From: CAZWRN01 sp964446685
Lineage (GTDB): Bacteria > Patescibacteriota > Microgenomatia > Daviesbacterales > UBA10151
DNA length: 32,609 nucleotides
Reading direction: 5' to 3'
Assembly (NCBI GenBank): GCA_964446685.1
Contig: CAYUPO010000013.1
Coordinates: forward strand, 1-32,609
Shown: positions 1-7,959 of the stretch, one piece after another
Layout: the number at the start of each line of letters is the position of its first letter
Numbering within the stretch: the stretch's first letter is position 1
Position numbers and translations under genes: made by a program
The notes under the pieces: model-generated
Told to the model about the DNA's origin: nothing
Seen by the model: the letters and a program-made list of their open reading frames with translations, nothing else
Databases searched by the model: none

Positions 1-310
1 GATCAAATAATGGAGCTCCATTGACGCTGAGGGCGGAGATATTTTCCTGAATCAGCGCAATTCCATCTTTTTTAGCTGCTTCAAAAACGTATTTTTTAGA
101 CAGTGTTCTATCCCCTCCTGACTTTTGCAGCAGCTCCTGATACAGCTGGAAATAGAGAGAAACATCGCAGACCAGGAGTTCGCCATCACGCTGTTTTAAA
201 GCCTGACTGACTGATTCCATCTGTAAAGAAAAGTTAGATTCCTGCTTTCGCAGGAATGACGAATGAGGAGTTGATATTAATTCTGGTTTGCGTTCAATAA
301 GTGCAGGCAT
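1..310 (-). CDS. Unknown protein, N-terminal part only (gene continues beyond the window edge)
   Basis: An open leftward frame runs from ATG at 310 to the window edge without a stop, giving about 103 residues. A second in-frame ATG lies at 220, and the part after it (LLVCDVSLYFQLYQELL and onward) reads like a normal soluble protein. The 30 residues before Met220 include SFLRKQES, the translation of a palindromic repeat (239-262) that also occurs at 5292 and inside tsaD. The original start may therefore be at 220, with the upstream part added by repeat insertion. I recognise no family, and no Shine-Dalgarno sequence or clear -10 box is visible before either start. The orientation is opposite to the secretion-like cluster. 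That the frame is coding is likely from its composition; its function is unknown. Confidence 0.55.
   Translation of the reverse strand, partial: MPALIERKPELISTPHSSFLRKQESNFSLQMESVSQALKQRDGELLVCDVSLYFQLYQELLQKSGGDRTLSKKYVFEAAKKDGIALIQENISALSVNGAPLFD
239..262. repeat. Palindromic repeat, family A (TTCCTGCTTTCGCAGGAA)
   Basis: A near-perfect palindrome with arms TTCCTGC/GCAGGAA, followed by TGACGA. The same sequence occurs at 5292-5317 and, in frame, within tsaD (26748-26773). Here it lies in the N-terminal frame of the unknown gene at 1-310 and encodes SFLRKQES. Confidence 0.8.
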
Positions 311-329
311 AAGATTCCGGAAAATTCGG

Positions 330-477
330 AGTATCGGCAGGAATCGGAGTGTCAGATGACAGAAGAATTCAGAATATTTAGGAAATTTCAGAAATAATTC
401 TGATCTTATCCGATCTATCTGGTGTATCTGTAATCTGATCTATCTGATTCTGCTGAAACTCTGATCTATCTGAATCT
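330..477. repeat. Repeat family C, copy 1 (CTGATCTATCTGAATC-rich)
   Basis: A block rich in CTGATCTATCTG units and their near-complements. It opens with GTATCGG and a GTGTCAGAT motif and closes with CTGATCTATCTGAATC. A second diverged copy with the same order of motifs lies at 13399-13563 between dnaA and rpmH. No coding frame is evident. Confidence 0.65.
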
Positions 478-556
478 CTTTGAGGGGTGGAGTTTGGCTT
501 TACTCTTTGGCTCGAAGAGATTTGACAACGAAGTCTGAGCAGCCCGGCTTAAAGAT

Positions 557-631
557 GGTTAACTAGTGAATTAGAGATTAGTTAATTAGATGGATTTCTG
601 ATTAACTGGTTTACTAATTCACTGATTAACC
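557..631. repeat. Inverted repeat, family E
   Basis: The arms GGTTAACTAGTGAATTA (557-573) and TAATTCACTGATTAACC (615-631) pair with two mismatches around a loop of about 41 bases that itself holds ATTAGTTAATTAGAT. The right half, GGTTTACTAATTCACTG, recurs inside the tsaD coding sequence at 26371-26447. Confidence 0.7.
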
Positions 632-967
632 GCCTCTTACGGTTACGGCATAGCTGTGGAGTCTCACCACATTCCCCCAGTGAAGATCGGTCTGATATCG
701 ATCAACTTCGGTTTAAATTGTTTGGATAATTAACTTAGTACTTTTGGATATAAGCTGTCAATAGTTATTCAGTCTGACGGTCATTGTGAGTGAATTTACT
801 AAGATTAATGGTCTGAAATTCAAAACTTATGTCATTCTGGCTACCAGAATAGAACACCTGGAATAATCTAAGCCTTAACAATCATCGGTCCAGAATCTTA
901 ACTCGGTTTGATTCTGGTCAAGCCAGAATGACAAAGGGTTGATTAGGAACAAATGGATACGAAGGTT

Positions 968-1092
968 CATGTCATTGCGAGCGAATATACCAAGAACTAA
1001 CGCGCGGCAATCTGCGACCCATGACTTAACTAAATTGCTAGGTAAATTCCTAGTTGCGAGATTGCTTCGTCACTTCGTTCCTCGCAATGACG
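968..1092. repeat. MITE-like composite repeat, family B, copy 1
   Basis: The element begins TCATTGCGAGCGAATATA and ends CGTTCCTCGCAATGACG, so GTCATTGCGAG-type ends face each other as inverted termini. Internal landmarks are AACGCGCGGCAATCTG and GTTGCGAGATTGCTTCGTCA. A second copy with the same landmarks in the same order is at 28507-28626. Short derivatives (TTGCTTCGCAATGAC) follow at 1098-1139. No transposase is encoded. Confidence 0.75.
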
Positions 1093-1170
1093 ATACGTCT
1101 TGCTTCGCAATGACCACAGGTCTTGCTTCGCAATGACGTTAAATATACTTACTGAGCCACTTTGAGCTGC

Positions 1171-1199
1171 TGGACATGAAAATTTTCACGGGGTATAAA
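1171..1199 (+). promoter_or_regulatory. Candidate promoter of the secretion-like cluster
   Basis: TGGACA (1171-1176), a 17-base spacer and TATAAA (1194-1199). Transcription would start near 1206, leaving a leader of about 39 bases that holds GGAAGAAG eight bases before the ATG at 1245. This is one of the few genes in the window with a leader and a Shine-Dalgarno-like sequence. Confidence 0.5.
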
Positions 1200-1244
1200 T
1201 AAGATTGGAAGATCGTTCATAGTTTATCGGAAGAAGCAAACTTA

Positions 1245-2510
1245 ATGCCCGATTTACGATTTACGATCTACGAACTTATGGATCCTGTCTTTCAAGCTCA
1301 CCCTATACCCCAAAATGTCACTAATTTTGAATTCCATTTAGTCGGTGATATGACGATCAAACAGTTTGGATATCTGGCTATTGGTCTGGCAATTGCGTTT
1401 GTCACATTTATTGGATTGGCTCAGCCATTTCCCTGGATTGCCTGGCCGATTATTGTTATATCCGCGGCTACCGGGGCTGCTTTTGCTTTTATACCGATTC
1501 AGGAGAGGCCTCTTGATCACTGGATGGCGGCTTTTTTTAAAGCTATCTTTCATCCAACGAAGTTGGTTTATGATTCAAAGATTTTGCGGAAAGAAGATCC
1601 TTATTTTAGTAAACGACTAAGTTTTTATATAAAAAACAAACACGCCGGAGAAAGAACTGTCGGCAGTCTGGGAGTACCACCCCCTATTTCGGCAGGCCAA
1701 ACACTGACTTCCATGGCAACTACCACCACAGCTCCTTCACAGCGGAAGCCCTCAATGGCTGACAGACTGCTGGCCGGTCAGGCAGTACCAGCTACCGCTC
1801 CAGCTGTTCCTCAGCCAATTAATGCCCAACCGCAACTGCTTGGATCAATGCCATCTTTTGGAGCACCAGCGACTCCACCTAAGCCACGAGAAGTTCCAAA
1901 ACCGGCTGATCTGAAAAAAACAGTTGATCTGGCCAAAGATGCTCAGGAAACTCAAAGTAAAATCCTGAAAATTGAAAAGCAATTGGAGCAGATCAAAGCT
2001 ACAGTGGCTCAACCAGGAGCTGATGCTAAATATTATGTTGATCAGTTCCAGTCCCTTTTAACAGATTTACAAAAACTAAATGAGCATGCTTCCGGAACAG
2101 CACATGATCTGGCGATACTAGCAAATACTCCGGTTACCCCAACCGCCCCTGCAGCGGCTGCACCTTATCAGCCAGCCCCACCTACTCCAGCTCCTGCTAA
2201 AACAGCCAACACAGTGAAATTAACCTCATTTCCAAATGTTATAAACGGTATAGTCACTGACAGTCAGGGTAATTATGTTGAAGGAGCGATTGTGGTGGCC
2301 CATGACAAACAAGGCCTGCCAGTACGAGCTTTACGCAGTAACAAACTTGGCCAATTTGTAGCTGCAACACCGCTTCCTGAGGGACCATATACTATCGTTG
2401 TTGAAAAAGATAATATGGTGTTTGACCAGGTGGCGATAGAACTAAAAAATGAGGTCCCACAACCGATATTAGTTTCAGCCAAAAAACAGATACCAGTTGC
2501 AACAGCCTAG
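1245..2510 (+). CDS. PrgI family membrane protein with C-terminal carboxypeptidase-regulatory-like domain
   Basis: Residues about 12-110 match the PrgI family, small inner-membrane components found beside VirB4 in Gram-positive and CPR conjugation clusters and thought to play the VirB3 role. Visible features are IPQNVTNFEFHLVGDMTIKQ, a hydrophobic hairpin at about 43-85 and the conserved basic stretch after it. Residues 140-320 form a Pro/Ala-rich linker with a short coiled coil around AKDAQETQSKILKIEKQLEQ. Residues 330-415 (NGIVTDSQGNYVEGAIVVAH through GPYTIVVE) look like a beta-sandwich CarboxypepD_reg domain. The start at 1245 has a Shine-Dalgarno-like GGAAGAAG, but family alignment would favour Met12 at 1278. 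The codons between them derive from a TTTACGAT repeat. It is the first gene of the cluster and is followed directly by the VirB4 genes. Confidence 0.8.
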   Translation: MPDLRFTIYELMDPVFQAHPIPQNVTNFEFHLVGDMTIKQFGYLAIGLAIAFVTFIGLAQPFPWIAWPIIVISAATGAAFAFIPIQERPLDHWMAAFFKAIFHPTKLVYDSKILRKEDPYFSKRLSFYIKNKHAGERTVGSLGVPPPISAGQTLTSMATTTTAPSQRKPSMADRLLAGQAVPATAPAVPQPINAQPQLLGSMPSFGAPATPPKPREVPKPADLKKTVDLAKDAQETQSKILKIEKQLEQIKATVAQPGADAKYYVDQFQSLLTDLQKLNEHASGTAHDLAILANTPVTPTAPAAAAPYQPAPPTPAPAKTANTVKLTSFPNVINGIVTDSQGNYVEGAIVVAHDKQGLPVRALRSNKLGQFVAATPLPEGPYTIVVEKDNMVFDQVAIELKNEVPQPILVSAKKQIPVATA

Positions 2511-2562
2511 ATGGAGAAATTTGAAATTTACAATTTAAAATTTGAATTTCAAATTAATTAAT

Positions 2563-3375
2563 ATGAGTACAACGACACAATCATTTTTGCCGGTTGAAGA
2601 TATCAGAGACGATATTGTTGTGATGAAAGACGGCTCGATGGCGATTATTTTGCAGACTTCGGCTGTCAATTTTGATCTGCTTTCCGAAACTGAACAACTG
2701 GCTATTATTGGAGCTTTTGCCGGACTGCTAAACTCTCTTTCTTTTTCGATCCAGATCGTTATCCGGTCAAAAAGGCTCGATATCTCAAATTATCTACATA
2801 TTTTAAAGGACGCCGAAAGCCAGCAAAAAAACCCGCTTTTGCAGATTATGATGCAACATTACCGCCAGTTTGTAGCCAATATCATCCGCAATAACGAAGT
2901 ACTTGATAAACAGTTTTATGTGGTTATTTCTATCTCCTATCTGGAGCTGGGGGTGGTCAAAGATGTTAAGAAAAACTTTGAAAAAGGGTTGACTTTGTTG
3001 TCTCCCAGAAGAGACCACATTATGCGTCAGTTAAGCCGGATCGGACTTAAAACAAGTCAGCTGACAACAGATAAACTGGTGACCCTCTTCTATGATTATT
3101 ATAATGATACTTTCAAATCCAGCTTCCGGAATGAAAAAACAGCGGCCAATCCGCCACAGCCGACTGTTTCCCAAATGGCTAAAACCCCACCTCCAGCAGC
3201 AAAACAACCGGTGCCTGCAGCAGCTCCTCAACCACAACCGATCCAACCTCCTCCCCCACCGATCCAGACTCAGCCAGCAGCTCCCCAACCCGCTCAAAAT
3301 TCAACAGTCCGGCCACTTAGCCGAAATGTTCCATTTGCCGTAGAAGAGCTGCCTGATGATTATGGGAGAGCTTGA
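2563..3375 (+). CDS. VirB4 N-terminal (TraC-like) domain protein with proline-rich tail
   Basis: The protein of 270 residues matches the N-terminal domain of VirB4/TraC-type conjugation proteins: the start LPVEDIRDDIVVMKDGSMAI, then LNSLSFSIQIVIRSKRLDIS, then a helical part up to KSSF near residue 190. It carries no Walker motifs. The last 80 residues are a Pro/Gln/Ala-rich low-complexity tail. Because the ATPase part follows as a separate gene, VirB4 appears to be split here. An upstream ATG at 2542 is in frame, but the family begins at MSTTTQSFLPVE, so 2563 is chosen. Spacing to the PrgI gene is 52 bases, filled with an AT-rich palindrome (2521-2560). The role in a VirB4 assembly at the inner membrane is inferred. 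Confidence 0.75.
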   Translation: MSTTTQSFLPVEDIRDDIVVMKDGSMAIILQTSAVNFDLLSETEQLAIIGAFAGLLNSLSFSIQIVIRSKRLDISNYLHILKDAESQQKNPLLQIMMQHYRQFVANIIRNNEVLDKQFYVVISISYLELGVVKDVKKNFEKGLTLLSPRRDHIMRQLSRIGLKTSQLTTDKLVTLFYDYYNDTFKSSFRNEKTAANPPQPTVSQMAKTPPPAAKQPVPAAAPQPQPIQPPPPPIQTQPAAPQPAQNSTVRPLSRNVPFAVEELPDDYGRA

Positions 3376-3474
3376 TAATATCCAATATCAAATGCCAAAT
3401 ATCAAATATCCAAACTTAGATATTAGATATTAGATATTAGATATTAGATATTAGATATTAGATATTTAAAATAT
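3376..3474. repeat. Tandem 7-base repeat (TTAGATA)n with inverted flank, family D
   Basis: About seven perfect TTAGATA units fill 3416-3466. They are preceded by AATATCCAATATCAAATG-type sequence that is a partial complement. A related block lies before dnaN (11000-11090). Here it separates the two VirB4 genes. Confidence 0.85.
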
Positions 3475-5265
3475 ATGAACCTGCCTTTTAGTTCGAAAAA
3501 GAAAAATTATGCCAATCAGATAAAAGAAGGAACTTCAACTGAAGGGAAGGATTCCAGTGTTAATGGAAATACCTTTACTCTGGATGATGCTATTGCTCCA
3601 AAAGAGATTGAAATCGATTTTAGCTATCTGAGAATGGATGACAGATATTACCGGTCTTTTTTTGTTTCCGGTTATCCACGTTATGTAGAACCAAACTGGC
3701 TGGAACCTTTGATTAGCTTCGAACACTCATTGAGTCTATCGATGTTTATTTATCCTTCATCAAGTAAAAATATCCTGGATGATTTAAAAAGAAAAATTGC
3801 AGAAATGGAAGCGACCATCCAAACCGATATGGAGCGGGGCAGAGCAATTGATCCGGCGGTTCAGGTTGCACTGGATGATGCCAAATCTTTGCAGGAACAG
3901 CTAGTTAAGGGAGCAGAAAGGTTTTTTAGACTGGGGCTTTATGTCACAGTTCCCTCTACTAATCTGGAAGAACTGGATAATGTTTCAAAGCTAGTGGAAT
4001 CAACCCTTGGATCTCTCTCTATCCAACCACGGGTTCTGACGCTACAGATGTCAGAAGCTTTTAATGCTACCCTGCCGATTGATCAGGATATTTTAAAGCT
4101 CAATCACAATATGGATACTACCTCACTGGCGACGACTTTTCCTTTCACCACGTCAGAACTGACTTCTGATACCGGGATTATTTATGGAATTAATGAACAT
4201 AACGGATCGTTAATTATTTTTGATAGATTTAGTCTGGAAAATGCCAATTCTGTGATTTTTGCAAAGTCTGGTTCTGGTAAATCTTACTTTGTGAAGTTGG
4301 AAGCGCTCCGCTATATGATGTTTGGGTCACAGGTGATTGTTATTGACCCAGAACATGAATACCTAAAACTTTGTCAGGCTGTCGGGGGACAATATATTGA
4401 TTTTTCTTCTGAGTCTCCGGTTAAGATCAATCCTTTTGACTTATCCAATGTGACAGAAGAAGGGGAAAATGAACTTGGAAGAAAGATTCTGACACTGACA
4501 GGCTTTTTGAAACTGGTATTGGGACAAATCGATTCTTCCCAGCAGGCTATTTTAGATAGAGCACTGATTACAACATACAGGCTAAAAGGGATCACCCAGG
4601 ATCCAAAAACCCAGAAACTTCCGGCTCCTTTAATGGAAGATTTGTATAAAGTGCTGATTGGTATGGAAGACAAAGCAGCCCAGGAAATTGCTTACCGTCT
4701 GGAGAGATTTATTAAAGGATCTTTGGCTGGTATTTTTTCTGCCCCCTCAAATATTAATTTGAACAATCAGTTAATTGTTTTTTCAGTGCGAGATTTAGCT
4801 GACCAACTAAGACCTTTAGCGATGTATTTGATTCTGGATTATATCTGGACCAAGATCAGACGGGAAATTGCCAAAAGACTGCTGATTGTGGATGAGGCCT
4901 GGTATATGATGCAAAACGAGGATTCAGCTGAATTTTTGGTTGGTATTGCCAAAAGAGCCCGAAAATATTACCTGGGTGTAACAACAATTACTCAGGATGT
5001 AGAAGATTTTTTGGGAACAGACAAAGGAAAAGCAATTATCTCAAATTCCTCTATTCAGATCCTGTTAAAACAGGCGCCGGCATCAATTGGTAAAGTGGCA
5101 GAGACTTTTAATTTATCTGAGGGTGAAAAACTGCTGCTGCTGTCTGCGGGTGTGGGTCAGGGTCTATTTTTTGCCGGACAAACACATGTGGCGATGAGTG
5201 TAGTAGCTTCACCTGAGGAACACAAATTAATCACCACCAACCCAGCAGAAGTGTTTAAGAAATAA
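3475..5265 (+). CDS. VirB4-type conjugation/secretion ATPase
   Basis: A 596-residue AAA-type ATPase that would power a type IV secretion-like apparatus at the inner membrane. Residues 45-230 are the middle VirB4 region (YRSFFVSGYPRYVEPNWLEP, then a coiled coil around 105-150). Walker A is KSGSGKS at 264-270, Walker B is LLIVDEAW with D473 and E474, and a TTITQDVEDF segment follows. The VirB4 N-terminal domain is absent because it is encoded by the preceding gene (2563-3375). Family members usually carry both in one chain of about 600-850 residues. No VirD4-type coupling ATPase or relaxase gene is in the window, so I cannot say whether DNA or protein is moved. The start ATG at 3475 follows the TTAGATA array directly. 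Confidence 0.9.
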   Translation: MNLPFSSKKKNYANQIKEGTSTEGKDSSVNGNTFTLDDAIAPKEIEIDFSYLRMDDRYYRSFFVSGYPRYVEPNWLEPLISFEHSLSLSMFIYPSSSKNILDDLKRKIAEMEATIQTDMERGRAIDPAVQVALDDAKSLQEQLVKGAERFFRLGLYVTVPSTNLEELDNVSKLVESTLGSLSIQPRVLTLQMSEAFNATLPIDQDILKLNHNMDTTSLATTFPFTTSELTSDTGIIYGINEHNGSLIIFDRFSLENANSVIFAKSGSGKSYFVKLEALRYMMFGSQVIVIDPEHEYLKLCQAVGGQYIDFSSESPVKINPFDLSNVTEEGENELGRKILTLTGFLKLVLGQIDSSQQAILDRALITTYRLKGITQDPKTQKLPAPLMEDLYKVLIGMEDKAAQEIAYRLERFIKGSLAGIFSAPSNINLNNQLIVFSVRDLADQLRPLAMYLILDYIWTKIRREIAKRLLIVDEAWYMMQNEDSAEFLVGIAKRARKYYLGVTTITQDVEDFLGTDKGKAIISNSSIQILLKQAPASIGKVAETFNLSEGEKLLLLSAGVGQGLFFAGQTHVAMSVVASPEEHKLITTNPAEVFKK

Positions 5266-5457
5266 CCCCCTTATCATCCTCTCTACACCTCGTCATTCCT
5301 GCGAAAGCAGGAATCTGTTTACTGGAAATAACTAAGAAACAATTGAAATTCCCATGTAGGAAACAGCAGATTCCCCTTTTCAGGGGAATGACGTTAACAC
5401 CGTCATGGTTAACCCGAGGAACTGTCAACTGGCCACTGATCACTGTATACTACTAAT
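5266..5457. repeat. Intergenic region with two palindromic repeats, family A
   Basis: GTCATTCCTGCGAAAGCAGG at 5292 and onward is the classic family A palindrome. A sister hairpin, ATTCCCCTTTTCAGGGGAAT, lies at 5370-5389. Either could fold in the transcript between the VirB4 ATPase gene and the next gene. A promoter follows at 5422-5451. Confidence 0.75.
5422..5451 (+). promoter_or_regulatory. Promoter for leaderless transcription of the transglycosylase gene
   Basis: CTGTCA (5422-5427), an 18-base spacer and TATACT (5446-5451). The -10 ends six bases before ATG 5458, so the first transcribed base would fall on or beside the start codon. No Shine-Dalgarno sequence is present. Confidence 0.6.
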
Positions 5458-7362
5458 ATGGCTGCCCAGGACTTTCCTTCACCCTCCCGATCCGGTTATT
5501 TAGCCTTGTATTATGCTTTAAATGAACTGAGAACCAAAACTCTCAAAAACCATATCTCAAATGGGCGGTTTTATAATCAGCCCCTCACTTCAATGGTTAG
5601 AGATATGCATTTGCTGCTTCAGTCCAAAGAGCCAAATCGTAAATTTCCTCAAACTATTCGCAAAGAAGATGTCCCGGAATATTTTGAAAGACTGTTAAAT
5701 GAAGTAAATAGTGCCACTAAACATGATTTTTATGGCAAAATCGAGCTCGGTATCAGACAAAATAAATGGACTGATTTGCCGCCTCCTTTAGGGGAAGCTG
5801 TACCAGCAACTCCTTCTACAACAGCAGAAACAACTAATACTCCAGCTGAAGATAAGAAACAGGAAATCGTTGAAAACCTGGCTAAAGATAAAGCAGAAAC
5901 CACAAAAAGATTCCGAGCTGGATCAGCCCCTAAAACTAAAAAACCTGAACAGCCAGCAAAAGAGGAAAAGCCATCTGAACAAACAGTTCAGCCCGTTCAA
6001 AAACTTAGCCGGTGGCAGACCCTTCGTTCATTTTTTAGCCAAAAAAAATCACAACCAACACCTGCCTCACTTTATGCCAATCAGATAAAACCAGTGCGGA
6101 TCCCGATTACCGCTAGATTAAACCAGGGTAGAAGAATTGCTACAACTGCTTTATCCAATCCTCTAAAAGGTTTTGGCAGTCAGATTGCGGTACAGATAAT
6201 CAGGCATCCACTGATAAAAAACCGGCTGCTTACCGCAGGTTTAGGAGCGGCGGGTGGGGGATTTGTAGGTGGCTGGCCAGGTGCAGGAGTTGGAGCATTG
6301 CTGGGAGGATTGTTTGGGCCAAATGTTGGTTCTCAAATAGGAAACTATCTTACTCAGGGACGCAGCCAGATGCCTGTCCCCTCAGGAGGCGGTAGTGAGG
6401 GGGGCAGCAGCAGAAACAGTAGTGCATCCCAAAATCTCAATCGAGCCAGGCAGGCCGCTTTACAAGCCAGACGCTTAGCAGCCGCTGGAAGACTAGCTGT
6501 AGGATTTTTTGCCCGTAACCCCTGGGTTTGGGCGGTTATAGGGGGAATAATATTACTTTTTATATTGTCGTTTTTAATTGTGGGATGTGTGCTACCTATG
6601 TCAAATTGTGAAAAAACAGGAAAAGATTCTACTACTTCACAAATTACTATTCAAAAAACAGCACCATCTGAGGTTGAAAATGGGGCGTCCATAGAATTTA
6701 AAATTTTAGTTACTAATAAAGGCTCAGGAACAGCAAATATTATTATCACCGATGACATTCCAGTCGATACTATTTATAAAAGTGGGGACAATGACCCAGT
6801 CACTGAAGGCGAAACAGTTAAAAAAATTCAGTGGGATATAAAAAATCTACCGGCAGGTCAATCAAAAACTCTCTCATTTCAGGTGGAACCTCAAAAGAAT
6901 GATTTCTGGATAGTTAACCAAGCAAAAGGGACGGCTCAATTTGCTAACTCAGGGGGGAATGTATCTATTCCGGGAAATATTCCGCCGACTGCTGATAATT
7001 GTAATGGCGCATACCCGCTTAAAAATCCTATCGGAAACTTTGGAGATCCAAAATGTGACTTTAAAAAGGATGATCTCTATCAAATGTTAAAACAATTAGA
7101 TCCATCTAATGCCGATATCTGGTTTCTTGAAGTTGCCAGATGTGAAAGTAACTATTCACCAAATGCCTACGCTGACCCAATTGCTGTTGGAACACCAGAT
7201 TCGGCAGGAGCTTGGGGGTTATTTCAGATGGGACGAGGCAAAAACGGCGATCTGGATCACGGAGATGTTATATGGCAACTTCAGGCCTCAAATGCTGTCA
7301 ATTATAGTATTAAGATTCCAAATAAATGGGGTTATTGGCAGTGCGCTAATCACAGATGGTAA
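5458..7362 (+). CDS. Membrane-anchored VirB1-like lytic transglycosylase with DUF11-type domain
   Basis: A 634-residue multidomain protein. Residues 1-110 form a charged unknown domain (SGYLALYYALNELRTKTLKN). Residues 110-215 are a Pro/Lys-rich linker. Residues about 259-301 are very glycine-rich, like a glycine zipper (GAAGGGFVGGWPGAGVGALL). One transmembrane helix spans about 355-380, and residues 392-478 resemble a DUF11 repeat (VTNKGSGTANIIITDD). The end is a lysozyme-like domain with ARCESNYSPNAY (Glu563 as likely catalytic acid) and GAWGLFQM near 585. The C-terminal half should lie outside the membrane and cut peptidoglycan to let the apparatus through, as VirB1 does. The glycine-rich part before the membrane helix is unusual for VirB1. 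It is followed after nine bases by the next gene of the cluster. Confidence 0.75.
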   Translation: MAAQDFPSPSRSGYLALYYALNELRTKTLKNHISNGRFYNQPLTSMVRDMHLLLQSKEPNRKFPQTIRKEDVPEYFERLLNEVNSATKHDFYGKIELGIRQNKWTDLPPPLGEAVPATPSTTAETTNTPAEDKKQEIVENLAKDKAETTKRFRAGSAPKTKKPEQPAKEEKPSEQTVQPVQKLSRWQTLRSFFSQKKSQPTPASLYANQIKPVRIPITARLNQGRRIATTALSNPLKGFGSQIAVQIIRHPLIKNRLLTAGLGAAGGGFVGGWPGAGVGALLGGLFGPNVGSQIGNYLTQGRSQMPVPSGGGSEGGSSRNSSASQNLNRARQAALQARRLAAAGRLAVGFFARNPWVWAVIGGIILLFILSFLIVGCVLPMSNCEKTGKDSTTSQITIQKTAPSEVENGASIEFKILVTNKGSGTANIIITDDIPVDTIYKSGDNDPVTEGETVKKIQWDIKNLPAGQSKTLSFQVEPQKNDFWIVNQAKGTAQFANSGGNVSIPGNIPPTADNCNGAYPLKNPIGNFGDPKCDFKKDDLYQMLKQLDPSNADIWFLEVARCESNYSPNAYADPIAVGTPDSAGAWGLFQMGRGKNGDLDHGDVIWQLQASNAVNYSIKIPNKWGYWQCANHRW

Positions 7363-7371
7363 AGTTATAAA

Positions 7372-7959
7372 ATGAATTCAAATTCCTTTATCGAAAATAG
7401 AAAAATACTTTTTCTCATAGTTGGCCTTTCTATGATTGTGCTACTGCTTTTTGTGATTCGAATTTTTACTTACACTTCTCAACCTGATCCTTCTCCTACA
7501 ATTATTAATGTTCCTACCACGTCAGAAAACAGTCTTTTAACATCGCCTTTTCCTTCATTAAATGCCACAACTTCATCAGAAGTAAGGACCTTTGCTTATA
7601 AGCCGGGGGATCTAAAAAAAGATACAGATCGTATCACTCAAAAAGGAGAACTCTCGATCGGTGATCAAAAAGTGCGTGCTAACCTTCTACAATCTGTTAA
7701 TCGGAGTAACGGAGTTATTGAAACAACCAATCAGTTTCAAATTGAATATGTCCCTACGCCAAATCTTTTTATGGTAGAACTAAGGGGAAATAATGCGCCT
7801 CAATCCAAATTGGCTGCTGAACAATACTTCAAATCTCAAGGTCTCAGTAATTATGGGATATGCTCACTCCCAGTAGTATTTTATTTGAATCAACAGCTTC
7901 AAAATGGTCTTATTGCGTCAGGACAGACTTTTAATCCTGTTCCAGAAGGGTGTCAATGA
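7372..7959 (+). CDS. Membrane-anchored protein of unknown function in the secretion-like cluster
   Basis: A 195-residue protein with one N-terminal hydrophobic helix at about 13-32 (ILFLIVGLSMIVLLLFVIRI), a Ser/Thr/Pro-rich linker, then a globular outer domain from about residue 60. The C-terminal part (LAAEQYFKSQGLSNYGICSL) has a single cysteine before a conserved-looking PVVFYLN segment, plus a terminal cysteine (EGCQ). I recognise no family. It begins nine bases after the transglycosylase gene and overlaps the next gene by four bases (ATGA), so it is co-translated with the cluster and probably belongs to the same envelope structure. Confidence 0.7.
   Translation: MNSNSFIENRKILFLIVGLSMIVLLLFVIRIFTYTSQPDPSPTIINVPTTSENSLLTSPFPSLNATTSSEVRTFAYKPGDLKKDTDRITQKGELSIGDQKVRANLLQSVNRSNGVIETTNQFQIEYVPTPNLFMVELRGNNAPQSKLAAEQYFKSQGLSNYGICSLPVVFYLNQQLQNGLIASGQTFNPVPEGCQ

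Larger units (their letters stand above)
311..1170. other. Gene-poor, repeat-filled region
   Basis: About 860 bases hold no convincing gene. They contain repeat family C (330-477), the family E hairpin (557-631) and the composite family B element (968-1139). I looked for tRNA, tmRNA, RNase P and SRP RNA signatures by eye and saw none, although the unexplained 480-560 and 640-770 stretches were only read, not folded. Confidence 0.6.

Noticed and set aside
939..1136. 65-residue rightward frame
   Set aside because: It consists almost entirely of family B repeat sequence; the peptide (GLASQ, SCFAMTT) is repeat translation and no start signals are present.
311..1170. Possible structural RNA (tmRNA, RNase P RNA, SRP RNA) in the long left intergenic region
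   Set aside because: No conserved landmark of these RNAs was seen, and most of the region is explained by repeats C, E and B. A covariance search would be needed to exclude a divergent RNA in 480-560 or 640-770.
3376..3474. TTAGATA array as a CRISPR
   Set aside because: The units are contiguous 7-mers with no spacers and there are no cas genes.
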